The position numbers and the translations under genes were made by a program. DNA of 64,000 nt from UBA940 sp031548515 (GTDB lineage: Bacteria; Bacteroidota; Bacteroidia; Bacteroidales; Rikenellaceae): positions 1 through 64,000 of the forward strand of contig JAVBRB010000020.1 of the NCBI GenBank assembly GCA_031548515.1, given 5' to 3'. Under the pieces are notes generated by a model. That model had not been told where the DNA came from. It ran no database searches and saw nothing but the letters and a program-made list of their open reading frames with translations. Shown one piece after another: positions 33,191 to 41,491 of the stretch; position 1 is the stretch's first letter, and each line of letters begins with the position of its first letter.

Positions 33191-34639
33191 ATGCCCAACG
33201 TTAAATTCTACAAGAATGACGACCTGCCCCTCGAACTCCACAAGGTGCGCGTCGTGCAGAAACTCCATCTGGTACCCATAGAACGCAGGCTCGACGCCAT
33301 GAAAGAGGCTGGCTACAACACATTCGGACTCAGCACCAATGATGTTTACCTCGACATGCTCACCGACAGCGGCACCAACGCAATGAGTGACAACCAACTG
33401 GCAGCAATGATGCGTGCCGACGACGCCTATGCCGGCTCGCAGTCGTTCGTGCGTTTCCAGAAAGCCGTAGAAGACGTTCTGGGCAAGAAATACCTGTTGC
33501 CTGTACATCAGGGCCGTGCGGCAGAGAACGTGATCGCGCGCACCTTCATCAAACCGGGCGACGCGATCCCTATGAACTATCATTTCACTACGACCCTCGC
33601 GCACATCACCGAGGCAGGCGGAACGATAGCCGAACTGCTCCACGACGAAGCCCTGATCCTTCACTCGGACAATCCGTTCAAGGGCAACATGGATATCGAC
33701 AAACTGGTGGCGTTCATCGAAAAGACGGGCGTCGAAAAGATACCTTTCGTCCGTATGGAGGCATCGACGAACCTCATCGGCGGCCAGCCCTTCTCGATCA
33801 GCAACCTGATGGACGTAAGGCGCGTGTGTGATAAATACGGCATCATGCTGGTGCTCGACGCCAGCCTGCTGGGCGAGAACGCATACCTGATCAAGCAGCG
33901 CGAAAAAGAGTGGATGGAAAATTCCATGGGCGATATCCTGCGCATGATCACTGGCCTTTCCGACCTTGTTTATTTCTCGGCACGCAAATTATCGTCGTCG
34001 CGCGGTGGCGGCATCTGCACCAACCGCAAGGAGCTTTACCAAAAAATGGAGGCCTTGATCCCGCTTTTCGAAGGCTTCCTCACCTACGGCGGCATGTCGG
34101 TACGCGAGATCGAGGCGATCGCCGTGGGCCTCTACGAAACTCTCGACGAAACAATGATAAGCCAGAGCCCCACCTTTATAAAATATATGGTCGACACGCT
34201 CGACAAAAAGGGCATTCCGGTAGTCACGCCTCCGGGTGTTCTCGGCGGGCACATCAACGCAATGGAGTTCTGCGACCACCTGCCCCAGACGTCATATCCG
34301 GCCGGTGCTCTTGCAGCGGCTTTTTACCTCTGTTCGGGAGTGCGCGGCATGGAGCGCGGCACGATTTCAAGCGTGCGCGACGAGAACGGGGTGGAGATAC
34401 TCTCCGACGTCGAGATGCTTCGTCTTGCTGTTCCTCGACGCGTTTTCACCCGCTCACAGATAGACTATGTTATCGACCGCCTGGAGTGGCTCTACGATAA
34501 CCGCAAACTCATCGGCGGCCTGAAATGGACTTACGAGCCTAAAGTGTTGCGTTTCTTCATGGGAAAGCTCGAACCGACGACAGACTGGCCTTCGGACCTG
34601 GTGGAGAAATTCCGCAAAGATTTTGGGGACAGTCTCTAG
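33191..34639 (+). CDS. tnaA: Tryptophanase/tyrosine phenol-lyase family beta-eliminating lyase
   Basis: The 482-residue PLP enzyme of this family splits Trp to indole, or Tyr to phenol, with pyruvate and ammonia. Family features seen are MPNVKFYKNDDLPLELHKVR at the start, LPVHQGRAAEN, the phosphate and Asp regions (NYHFTTTLAH, LVLDASLLGEN), and a PLP-lysine motif SARKLSSSRGGG. In E. coli TnaA that motif reads SAKKD, so this belongs to a distinct subgroup. Indole-forming tryptophanase is the better guess for a gut Bacteroidales, but TPL is not excluded. A tnaB-type permease is not adjacent. Confidence 0.82.
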   Translation: MPNVKFYKNDDLPLELHKVRVVQKLHLVPIERRLDAMKEAGYNTFGLSTNDVYLDMLTDSGTNAMSDNQLAAMMRADDAYAGSQSFVRFQKAVEDVLGKKYLLPVHQGRAAENVIARTFIKPGDAIPMNYHFTTTLAHITEAGGTIAELLHDEALILHSDNPFKGNMDIDKLVAFIEKTGVEKIPFVRMEASTNLIGGQPFSISNLMDVRRVCDKYGIMLVLDASLLGENAYLIKQREKEWMENSMGDILRMITGLSDLVYFSARKLSSSRGGGICTNRKELYQKMEALIPLFEGFLTYGGMSVREIEAIAVGLYETLDETMISQSPTFIKYMVDTLDKKGIPVVTPPGVLGGHINAMEFCDHLPQTSYPAGALAAAFYLCSGVRGMERGTISSVRDENGVEILSDVEMLRLAVPRRVFTRSQIDYVIDRLEWLYDNRKLIGGLKWTYEPKVLRFFMGKLEPTTDWPSDLVEKFRKDFGDSL

Positions 34640-34658
34640 GCAAAACCCATCCCACAAC

Positions 34659-34693
34659 AAAAGAACGACGGCAAAATGCCGTCGTTCTTTTTT
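34659..34693 (+). terminator. Terminator after the tryptophanase-family gene
   Basis: A perfect 15-bp stem, 34659-34673 with 34677-34691, 3-nt loop, and T run. Confidence 0.88.
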
Positions 34694-34799
34694 ATTTGTC
34701 AGCTTGGATATTTGTGGTATGCACTTTGAAATATCACCATACACGAATGTAACAAAAAACATTACAGCAACTTTAATAAACCTTAAAAAAAATTTTGAC

Positions 34800-36029
34800 A
34801 TGAAAAAGATTCTTATCCTATGCTCGGCGGCGGCCTTGTCGTTCGCCTGCCACAAAAACGACAATGCGCCCGTTTACGGCGACAGGGCCGATGTAAACAC
34901 ACCGGCTGAGGCACAGGACGCCCTCAACCAGGGGTCGACCGCCATCGTCATCCATGACCAACTCACTGCAGACGCAAGTTTTGCAATCCCGAACAACTAT
35001 CCTGATGGCACGAAAGTTATCATCACGGTTCCTGCCAACGGCCATGACATCACAGTCACACAGAGTTCGACCGGCGTAGGCGGCGGAACAGACCGTCCCT
35101 CTCTCGAACTCAATGTAGCGGATGCGGAAAACATTACTATCCAGACTCCCGATATGTCGGTGCTGCTCAACGGTAATGTTCCAGGCAGGCTCACCGCCGC
35201 GACCGCAGACAACACCCTCACCATAAGCGGGACGGTTAACGAGCTTGTCGTACAGGAAGGCAATGTCCGCCTGCTCGGATTCGTAACAACCTTCGTCAGC
35301 GTGGCTTCCGACTCCAACATACTTTATCCCGTATCGACAGCAGACGATTTACGTAACCGCACCAACGTGATGGGATATGACCACATAACCAACGGCGGCG
35401 TATTCTTAATGGCCAATATTGCCGACGCCATCCCGGCGGACGGGACCCTCGGCGGTATTACGGGCAAGCAGGCTAATCAGGATCTGTTCTCCATCGGCCT
35501 TGCACCTACGGTCGAATCAGATCTTTCATGGGACGGATTCACGCTTGACGGCAACAATCTCTCCCTGAGCGGAGCAGCCTACAATAATATTCTTGCCGTA
35601 TATGCCAACAATGTGGACATCCTCAACCTGTCCGTTTTCCAGACAGACTCTCAGAAAGGACAGAACAAGATCGAAAAGAACGGAGCACTTGCAGATGCCG
35701 ACAATACTGGTATTTCTCTCTACAATGTGACAGGCGCCAATCTGACCAGTGTTTCCGCATACGACTGCGGCAAATACGGGGTCGTCGTAAACGCATCCGA
35801 AGTTACAATGACCGATTTCACAGGCTACGGCAGCACTTGGGGCAGCATCAATGTCGACCAGGGCAGCGGAACAACCGTAACCCCGAAATTAACCATTGTC
35901 AGCGCCGATATAACCGAAGAGTTTGCCGTCGTGGTAGAAAGCGAAAATGCCATTATCTCCGTCCCGGTAGGATGGACATCCGTAACCGAAGATGGGGTTA
36001 CTATATACTCATCTCACGCAGCTAATTAA
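34800..36029 (+). CDS. Lipoprotein with predicted right-handed beta-helix
   Basis: The 409-residue protein begins MKKILILCSAAALSFAC; the lipobox puts the lipid on Cys17. The mature part is rich in Asn, Thr, Val and Asp with regularly spaced short hydrophobic strands (for example NITIQTPDMSVLLNG, NNILAVYANNVDILNLSVF, NTGISLYNVTGANLTSVSA), as in parallel beta-helix pectate-lyase-like surface proteins. No catalytic motif is evident. It is monocistronic, between two terminators. An adhesin or glycan-binding role is a guess. Confidence 0.72.
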   Translation: MKKILILCSAAALSFACHKNDNAPVYGDRADVNTPAEAQDALNQGSTAIVIHDQLTADASFAIPNNYPDGTKVIITVPANGHDITVTQSSTGVGGGTDRPSLELNVADAENITIQTPDMSVLLNGNVPGRLTAATADNTLTISGTVNELVVQEGNVRLLGFVTTFVSVASDSNILYPVSTADDLRNRTNVMGYDHITNGGVFLMANIADAIPADGTLGGITGKQANQDLFSIGLAPTVESDLSWDGFTLDGNNLSLSGAAYNNILAVYANNVDILNLSVFQTDSQKGQNKIEKNGALADADNTGISLYNVTGANLTSVSAYDCGKYGVVVNASEVTMTDFTGYGSTWGSINVDQGSGTTVTPKLTIVSADITEEFAVVVESENAIISVPVGWTSVTEDGVTIYSSHAAN

Positions 36030-36055
36030 CCGTTAACACAGGTATTTTGTTTGAA

Positions 36056-36094
36056 CGAGGGACCGGAAATAATTTCCGGTCCCTCGTGTTTTAT
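36056..36094 (+). terminator. Terminator after the beta-helix lipoprotein
   Basis: A 14-bp stem, 36056-36069 with 36073-36086, with a 3-nt loop, followed by tgtttta. Confidence 0.85.
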
Positions 36095-36149
36095 CATCGG
36101 CTCTTCTCTATTTTTCACCTTCAGTGGAAGATGAATAGTGATTTTTATT

Positions 36150-36157
36150 TATCTTTG
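36150..36157 (+). promoter_or_regulatory. Promoter -7 box of pdxA-thrS (TATCTTTG)
   Basis: Perfect match 29 nt before the pdxA ATG at 36186; it excludes an in-frame upstream start at 36138. Confidence 0.65.
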
Positions 36158-36185
36158 TAAGTTAAGAAATAAGTATTACCGCTAT

Positions 36186-37274
36186 ATGGCAGCTAAAATA
36201 AGGGTAGGAATAACTCAGGGCGACTCCAACGGAGTGGGATGGGAGGTCATTTTGAAATCACTTGCCGATCCGCGCATGGGAGAGATGGTCGCTCCGGTGG
36301 TATACGGCTCGCGCACTGCGGCCGATTTCTACAAAAAGATATCCGAGGAGACAGCGCAGATGCAGTTCCAGACGGTTCAGTCGGCGCGCCAAGCGGGTCA
36401 GAAAGGGATCGGTCTGGTCAACACCGACTCCGAAAATACGGCCGTCGAACCAGGCACGCCCACTCCGGCATCGGGCGCGGCGGCGGTTAAGGCGCTTAAG
36501 TTGGCGGTCGCCGACCTGAAAGAGGGCCACATCGACGTTCTGGTGACGGCGCCCATCTGCAAGGAGAATTCGCAGGGCGAAGGTTTCGACTTCGCGGGGC
36601 ATACTGAATTCCTTGCGGCGCAATTTGACGGACAGCCTACCATGATGATGTGCAGCGAGGCGATGCGCGTCGCGCTGGTTACGGCCCATATGGCTTTGGC
36701 CGACGTTCCAGGAGCGATCTCCAAAGAAAAAATAGTCGAAAAACTGCACAAGCTGCGTAATACGCTGAAAGCCGATTTCGGCGTCGTCGAGCCGCGCATC
36801 GCGGTGCTTTCGCTCAACCCCCACGCCGGCGAGAACGGCATGATGGGTACGGACGAACAGGAAGTGATAAAACCCGCGATAGCCGAGGCTTACGGCGAGG
36901 GCATACTGGCTTTCGGACCTTTCGCGGCCGACGGGCTGTTCCTTTCCGGCGATTTTGCGAAATACGACGCCCTTCTGGCCATGTACCACGACCAGGGACT
37001 GGCGCCGTTCAAGGCGCTGACGCCTGACGGTGTGAACTTCACGGCCGGACTCGACATCGTGCGAACCAGCCCTGACCACGGCACGGCTTTCGACATTGCG
37101 GGCAAAAACCTGGCGAATCCCGATTCGATGCGCAACGCTATATACATGGCGGCAGATATATTCCGCCGCCGCAAGGCCTGGGCCGAAATGTCGCGCAACC
37201 CGCTGAAACATTATGAACGCGAAAAAGGCGCAGACATTACGCTCGACCTCTCCAAATCATCCGACGAATTATAA
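36186..37274 (+). CDS. pdxA: 4-hydroxythreonine-4-phosphate dehydrogenase
   Basis: PdxA oxidises 4-phosphohydroxy-L-threonine in the DXP-dependent route to vitamin B6. The 362-residue protein begins MAAKIRVGITQGDSNGVGWE. It carries the metal-binding histidines in DFAGHTEFLA, TAHMAL and MYHDQGLAPFK, and GLDIVRTSPDHGTAFDIAG. thrS follows after 9 nt, so they form one unit. No pdxJ is visible nearby. Confidence 0.96.
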   Translation: MAAKIRVGITQGDSNGVGWEVILKSLADPRMGEMVAPVVYGSRTAADFYKKISEETAQMQFQTVQSARQAGQKGIGLVNTDSENTAVEPGTPTPASGAAAVKALKLAVADLKEGHIDVLVTAPICKENSQGEGFDFAGHTEFLAAQFDGQPTMMMCSEAMRVALVTAHMALADVPGAISKEKIVEKLHKLRNTLKADFGVVEPRIAVLSLNPHAGENGMMGTDEQEVIKPAIAEAYGEGILAFGPFAADGLFLSGDFAKYDALLAMYHDQGLAPFKALTPDGVNFTAGLDIVRTSPDHGTAFDIAGKNLANPDSMRNAIYMAADIFRRRKAWAEMSRNPLKHYEREKGADITLDLSKSSDEL

Positions 37275-37283
37275 ATCACATAC

Positions 37284-39245
37284 ATGCAAGATAAAGTTAC
37301 GATCACATTCCCAGACGGCAACCAGCGCGAGTATGCAGCGCCGGTAACCGCAATGGGCATCGCAGAAAGCATCAGTCCGCGCCTGGCGGGCGAAGTCCTC
37401 GCCGCAAAAGTCAACGGCAAAGTCCAGGACCTGCAGATCCCGATCACCGAAGACAGCTCTGTAAAGCTGCTGAAATGGGAGGACGACGAGGCGAAGGCCG
37501 TGTTCTGGCACACCTCGTCCCACCTGATGGCCGAAGCGGTAGAGGCGCTCTTTCCGGGCACCAAATTCGGCATCGGACCGAGTATCGAAACAGGTTTTTA
37601 CTACGATATAGACTCGCCCACGCCCATCACCGAGGCCGACCTGCCCCGCATCGAGGAGAAGATGATGGAGCTGGCCCGTATAAAGGCTCCGCTGGTTCGC
37701 CATGAGGTGAGCAAGGCCGAGGCGCTGAAAACTTTCACCGAAAAGGGCGACGAATATAAACTGGAGTTAATAAACGATTTGGAGGACGGGACGATCACGT
37801 TCTACACGAACGGCACCTTCACCGACCTCTGCCGTGGTCCGCACCTGCCCGACACCAGTCACATCAAAGCCCTGAAACTGACTTCGGTGGCTGGCGCTTA
37901 TTGGCGCGGCGACGAGAACCGCAAGATGCTCACGCGCATCTACGGCGTGTCGTTCCCCAAGAAGAGCATGCTCGACGAATACCTGGTGATGCTCGAGGAG
38001 GCCAAGAAACGCGACCATCGTAAACTGGGTAAAGAATTGGAACTCTTTGCGTTCTCCCAGCGCGTCGGACAGGGGCTTCCGCTGTGGCTGCCGAAAGGTG
38101 CCGCCCTGCGCGACCGCCTCGAACAGTTCCTTCGCAAGATACAGAAACAATATGGATACGAGCAGGTTATCACGCCGCATATCGGCATGAAGGACCTCTA
38201 CGTCACTTCGGGCCACTACGCGAAATACGGCAAGGATTCGTTCCAACCGATCAAAACACCTTACGAAGGCGAGGAGTTCCTGCTGAAGCCGATGAACTGC
38301 CCGCACCACTGCGAAATGTACCGCCTGAAACCGCACTCGTACAAAGACCTGCCTGTCCGTTTCGCGGAATTCGGCACCGTCTACCGCTACGAACAGAGCG
38401 GCGAACTGCATGGACTGACGCGCGTGCGCGGGTTCACCCAGGACGATGCCCACCTATTCGTGCGCCCCGACCAGCTCCTGGACGAATTCGAAAAGGTGAT
38501 CGACATTGTGCTCTATATCTTTAAGACGCTGAAATTCGAGAACTTCACGGCCCAGATATCGCTCCGCGACCCGAACAATAAAGAAAAATATATCGGTTCG
38601 GACGAGAATTGGGCGAAAGCCGAGCAGGCCATCATCGACGCGACGAAGAACAAGGGTCTTCCAGCGACGGTTGAGTACGGCGAGGCTGCGTTCTATGGCC
38701 CTAAACTCGACTTCATGGTGAAGGACGCCATCGGCCGCAAGTGGCAGCTCGGCACGATCCAGGTGGACTACAACCTGCCGGAGCGTTTCGACCTGACCTA
38801 CACGGGAGCCGACGACAAGCCCCACCGTCCCATTATGATCCACCGCGCCCCGTTCGGTTCAATGGAACGTTTCGTGGCGGTATTACTGGAGCACACGGCC
38901 GGAAAATTCCCGCTGTGGCTGACCCCGGACCAGGCCGTGATCCTTCCGATCAGCGAAAAATTCAATGATTACGCCGAAAAAGTTTCAAAATATCTAAATA
39001 ATTCCGATATTCGCGTCATAACCGACACGCGTAACGAGAAGATCGGCCGCAAGATAAGGGATAACGAGTTGAAAAGGATTCCATTCATGCTCATTGTCGG
39101 TGAGAAAGAGGAGGCCGACGGAATGGTTTCGGTGCGCGTACAGGGCGAAGGCGACAAAGGGCAGATGACGCCGGAAGAGTTCGCAAAGTTCGTCACCGAC
39201 CGCGTGGCCCACGAGACAGAGCCGCTGAATCCCGAAAAGGAATAA
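37284..39245 (+). CDS. thrS: Threonyl-tRNA synthetase
   Basis: ThrS charges tRNA-Thr. The 653 residues show the TGS domain (1-65), the editing domain with HTSSHLMAEAVE, and the class II core: KPMNCPHHCEMY with the zinc cysteine, motif 2 FRFAEFGTVYRYEQSGELHG-like (start RFAEFG), and motif 3 HRAPFGSMERF. The anticodon-binding domain follows from about 550. The usual thrS-infC order is kept but separated by a 300-nt structured leader. Confidence 0.98.
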   Translation: MQDKVTITFPDGNQREYAAPVTAMGIAESISPRLAGEVLAAKVNGKVQDLQIPITEDSSVKLLKWEDDEAKAVFWHTSSHLMAEAVEALFPGTKFGIGPSIETGFYYDIDSPTPITEADLPRIEEKMMELARIKAPLVRHEVSKAEALKTFTEKGDEYKLELINDLEDGTITFYTNGTFTDLCRGPHLPDTSHIKALKLTSVAGAYWRGDENRKMLTRIYGVSFPKKSMLDEYLVMLEEAKKRDHRKLGKELELFAFSQRVGQGLPLWLPKGAALRDRLEQFLRKIQKQYGYEQVITPHIGMKDLYVTSGHYAKYGKDSFQPIKTPYEGEEFLLKPMNCPHHCEMYRLKPHSYKDLPVRFAEFGTVYRYEQSGELHGLTRVRGFTQDDAHLFVRPDQLLDEFEKVIDIVLYIFKTLKFENFTAQISLRDPNNKEKYIGSDENWAKAEQAIIDATKNKGLPATVEYGEAAFYGPKLDFMVKDAIGRKWQLGTIQVDYNLPERFDLTYTGADDKPHRPIMIHRAPFGSMERFVAVLLEHTAGKFPLWLTPDQAVILPISEKFNDYAEKVSKYLNNSDIRVITDTRNEKIGRKIRDNELKRIPFMLIVGEKEEADGMVSVRVQGEGDKGQMTPEEFAKFVTDRVAHETEPLNPEKE

Positions 39246-39265
39246 AAAGTTAATAAATAAACCGC

Positions 39266-39521
39266 ATTGTTTAACAAACAGTTGTCAGAAAAGAGCAAAT
39301 TCAAGGCAAACGAGGCGCGAGAAGCGGAGCTTACTAAACGTAAGTGAGCATTCGAGCGACCGAAGTTTAACGAAGAAGCTGCGTTTATAATAAATTGTTT
39401 AACAAAAAACTGTCAGGAAAGAGCAAATTTAAGGCGCCAAAGAAACGAAAACCGGAGTGTACATAACGTACATGAGGATTTGAGTTTCGCCGGGCAACGC
39501 AAAAGTTGCCTTTCATCACAG
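39266..39521 (+). repeat. Tandem imperfect 128-nt structured repeat
   Basis: Copy 1 begins at 39266 and copy 2 at 39394; both start attgtttaacaaa and share the following segment gtcag-aaagagcaaatt-aaggc closely. Each then has a hairpin after CGGAG: CTTAC(39330-39334)-TAAAC-GTAAG(39340-39344) in copy 1 and TGTAC(39458-39462)-ATAAC-GTACA(39468-39472) in copy 2. Two of the five pairs differ by compensatory changes, evidence that the RNA fold itself is kept. TGAG follows both hairpins. The 13-mer cggagtgtacata of copy 2 recurs at 17959-17971. Confidence 0.7.
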
Positions 39522-39530
39522 TTTTTTAAA

Positions 39531-39538
39531 GAAGGAGG
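39531..39538 (+). promoter_or_regulatory. Strong Shine-Dalgarno of infC
   Basis: gaaggagg lies 8 nt before the proposed AUA start at 39547. Other genes in this window lack such a site, as expected for Bacteroidota. Confidence 0.75.
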
Positions 39539-39546
39539 ACACATTT

Positions 39547-40152
39547 ATAGCACCGCCACCGAAAAAACCATTTACCCCCAGGCCATTCAATCCAGGAGCC
39601 AATAGCGGCAACCGGAATCAAGGCCGCAGACTGCCTGAGAAAGAGGCTCTGCACAAGATCAACGAACACATCACCGCCCCGACGGTTAGGATCGTGGGCG
39701 AGGGTATCGAGAGCATCGTACTCCCCATCAAGGAGGCACTGAAGATGGCCGACGATATGGAACTTGATCTGATAGAAATTTCGCCGAAAGCCGATCCCCC
39801 TGTAGTCCGCATCGCGGATTACCAGAAATTCCTTTACCAGCAGAAGAAAAAGGCAAAGGAGATCAAGGCCAACGCGGTGAAAGTAGTCATCAAGGAGATT
39901 CGTTTCGGCCCGCAGACTGATGATCACGACTATAACTTCAAACTGAAGCACGCAGAAAATTTCCTTAAGGAAGGCGCCAAGGTCAAGGCGTATGTCTTTT
40001 TCCGCGGCCGCAGCATAGTGTTCAAGGAGCAGGGAGAGATCCTTCTGCTGCGCTTTGCCACAGATCTGGAAGAGCTTGCAAAAGTAGAGATGATGCCCAA
40101 GCTCGAAGGCAAGCGCATGACCATGATGCTCGCTCCGAAACCCAAGAAATAA
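39547..40152 (+). CDS. infC: Translation initiation factor IF-3 (apparent AUA start)
   Basis: IF-3 binds the 30S subunit and rejects wrong start codons and tRNAs. Reading upstream of the first internal GTG (39694) continues in the same frame with typical Bacteroidota IF-3 sequence: APPPKKPFTPRPFNPG, then HKINEHITAPTVRIVG. The full N-terminal domain is thus encoded from near 39547. No ATG, GTG or TTG exists there; the codon 8 nt after the Shine-Dalgarno is ATA, giving 201 residues. E. coli infC uses AUU, so a rare start that IF-3 itself discriminates against would allow autoregulation. The C-terminal domain ends MMLAPKPKK. Confidence 0.9.
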   Translation: MAPPPKKPFTPRPFNPGANSGNRNQGRRLPEKEALHKINEHITAPTVRIVGEGIESIVLPIKEALKMADDMELDLIEISPKADPPVVRIADYQKFLYQQKKKAKEIKANAVKVVIKEIRFGPQTDDHDYNFKLKHAENFLKEGAKVKAYVFFRGRSIVFKEQGEILLLRFATDLEELAKVEMMPKLEGKRMTMMLAPKPKK

Positions 40153-40174
40153 TCGGCAAACAGATATTTTGGCA

Positions 40175-40207
40175 GGGTACGGCAATAAATTGCCGTACCC
40201 GTTTTTT
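40175..40207 (+). terminator. Terminator between infC and queA
   Basis: A perfect 10-bp stem (gggtacggca with tgccgtaccc, loop ataaat) followed by gtttttt ends 4 nt before the queA ATG. Confidence 0.85.
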
Positions 40208-40211
40208 AGAT

Positions 40212-41489
40212 ATGATGAAAGAGAATATCGACATATCCGGTTTCGACTACCCTTTGCCCGACGGACGCATCGCGAAGTTTCCGGCGACGGAGCGCGACTC
40301 GTCGAAACTGCTCGTATATAAAGACGGCAGCATTTCCGAAACCCGTTTCTCGGATATCGGAAGCGTTCTGCCTGGGAGAAGCCTGCTGGTTTTCAACAAC
40401 ACGAAGGTAGTCCGCGCGCGCATCATCATGCACAAGCCTAGCGGGGCGCGTATAGAAATACTCTGCCTCGAACCCCACTCTCCTGCCGATTACGAGCACG
40501 CATTCTCAGTGAAAGGACTGTGCGAATGGTCGTGCATGGTGGGCAATCTCAAAAAATGGAAGGAAGGACCGCTCGAAATCGCTTTCAGTCACGGCGGCGG
40601 TGAACATAAATTGCAGGCGTGGCGTATTGACCCCGCAAGTTACCTCCCTCCGCTATATCCGCGCCAGTCTGCGGCTGACCAGCGGACTCCAGTCGGTGAG
40701 TCCACCCTGCCTTACGGCAGAGTTCGGTTTGAATGGGATGCCGACCTGACTTTCGGGCAGCTTCTCGAACATCTGGGACAGATGCCGATCCCGCCCTACC
40801 TGGGCCGCGACAGCGAGGATATCGACAACACGCGCTACCAAACGGTCTATTCGCGGTTCGAGGGTTCGGTGGCAGCCCCTACGGCCGGACTGCACTTCAC
40901 GCCGGAACTGATCGGGCGGCTGAAAACCGGCGGCACGGAATTCGGCGAGGTGACGCTTCACGTCGGCGCGGGGACATTCCTGCCTGTTAAGGAGGCCAAT
41001 GCCCTCGACCACCCGATGCACACCGAGCATTTCGACGTGACGCTCGCGACGGTAGAGCATCTGTTAAAAAAATACGGGAAAATAATCGCGGTCGGGACGA
41101 CCTCGGTACGAACTCTTGAATCGCTGGCGGCGCTTGCGTGGCGCATCGCTCAGAGCGGCTCTCCGGCCGTGGAAAATGCCGTCGGACAGTTCGAACTTTA
41201 TGATATACCTGAAGATTTCGACGGTCTGAAAGCGCTCGAAACGCTGGTCAGCCACATGAAAGCCAACGGCCTCGACAAAATCAAAGCCTCTACCCGGATA
41301 ATGATAACGCCTGGTTTCCGCTACCGGATCGTGGATGGTATGGTGACCAACTTCCACCAGCCTAAAAGCACCCTGCTCCTGCTGGTCTCGGCATTTGTGG
41401 GAGACGATTGGCGCACGATCTACGGCTACGCTCTGTCCCACGGTTTTCGTTTTCTGAGCTATGGCGACAGTTCTATCCTCCTGAGATAG
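40212..41489 (+). CDS. queA: S-adenosylmethionine:tRNA ribosyltransferase-isomerase
   Basis: QueA transfers and rearranges the ribosyl group of SAM onto preQ1-tRNA to form epoxyqueuosine. The 425-residue protein contains the family stretches GSVAAPTAGLHFTPELI, LHVGAGTFLPV and the C-terminal TNFHQPKSTLLLLVSAF. It is longer than the E. coli enzyme (356), as is common in Bacteroidota. A second ATG directly follows the first. It begins right behind the infC terminator, and I see no promoter box between, so its expression depends on read-through or an unseen promoter. Confidence 0.95.
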   Translation: MMKENIDISGFDYPLPDGRIAKFPATERDSSKLLVYKDGSISETRFSDIGSVLPGRSLLVFNNTKVVRARIIMHKPSGARIEILCLEPHSPADYEHAFSVKGLCEWSCMVGNLKKWKEGPLEIAFSHGGGEHKLQAWRIDPASYLPPLYPRQSAADQRTPVGESTLPYGRVRFEWDADLTFGQLLEHLGQMPIPPYLGRDSEDIDNTRYQTVYSRFEGSVAAPTAGLHFTPELIGRLKTGGTEFGEVTLHVGAGTFLPVKEANALDHPMHTEHFDVTLATVEHLLKKYGKIIAVGTTSVRTLESLAALAWRIAQSGSPAVENAVGQFELYDIPEDFDGLKALETLVSHMKANGLDKIKASTRIMITPGFRYRIVDGMVTNFHQPKSTLLLLVSAFVGDDWRTIYGYALSHGFRFLSYGDSSILLR

Positions 41490-41491
41490 GA

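Larger units (their letters stand above)
39246..39546 (+). promoter_or_regulatory. infC leader region
   Basis: The 301-nt stretch between thrS and infC contains no gene. It holds two tandem copies of a structured unit, and then a near-perfect Shine-Dalgarno (39531-39538). No TAnnTTTG box was found in it, so the leader may be transcribed from pdxA-thrS. Confidence 0.65.

Noticed and set aside
39694..40152. infC starting at GTG 39694
   Set aside because: It would delete the conserved IF-3 N-terminal domain, which is encoded in frame just upstream behind a strong Shine-Dalgarno.
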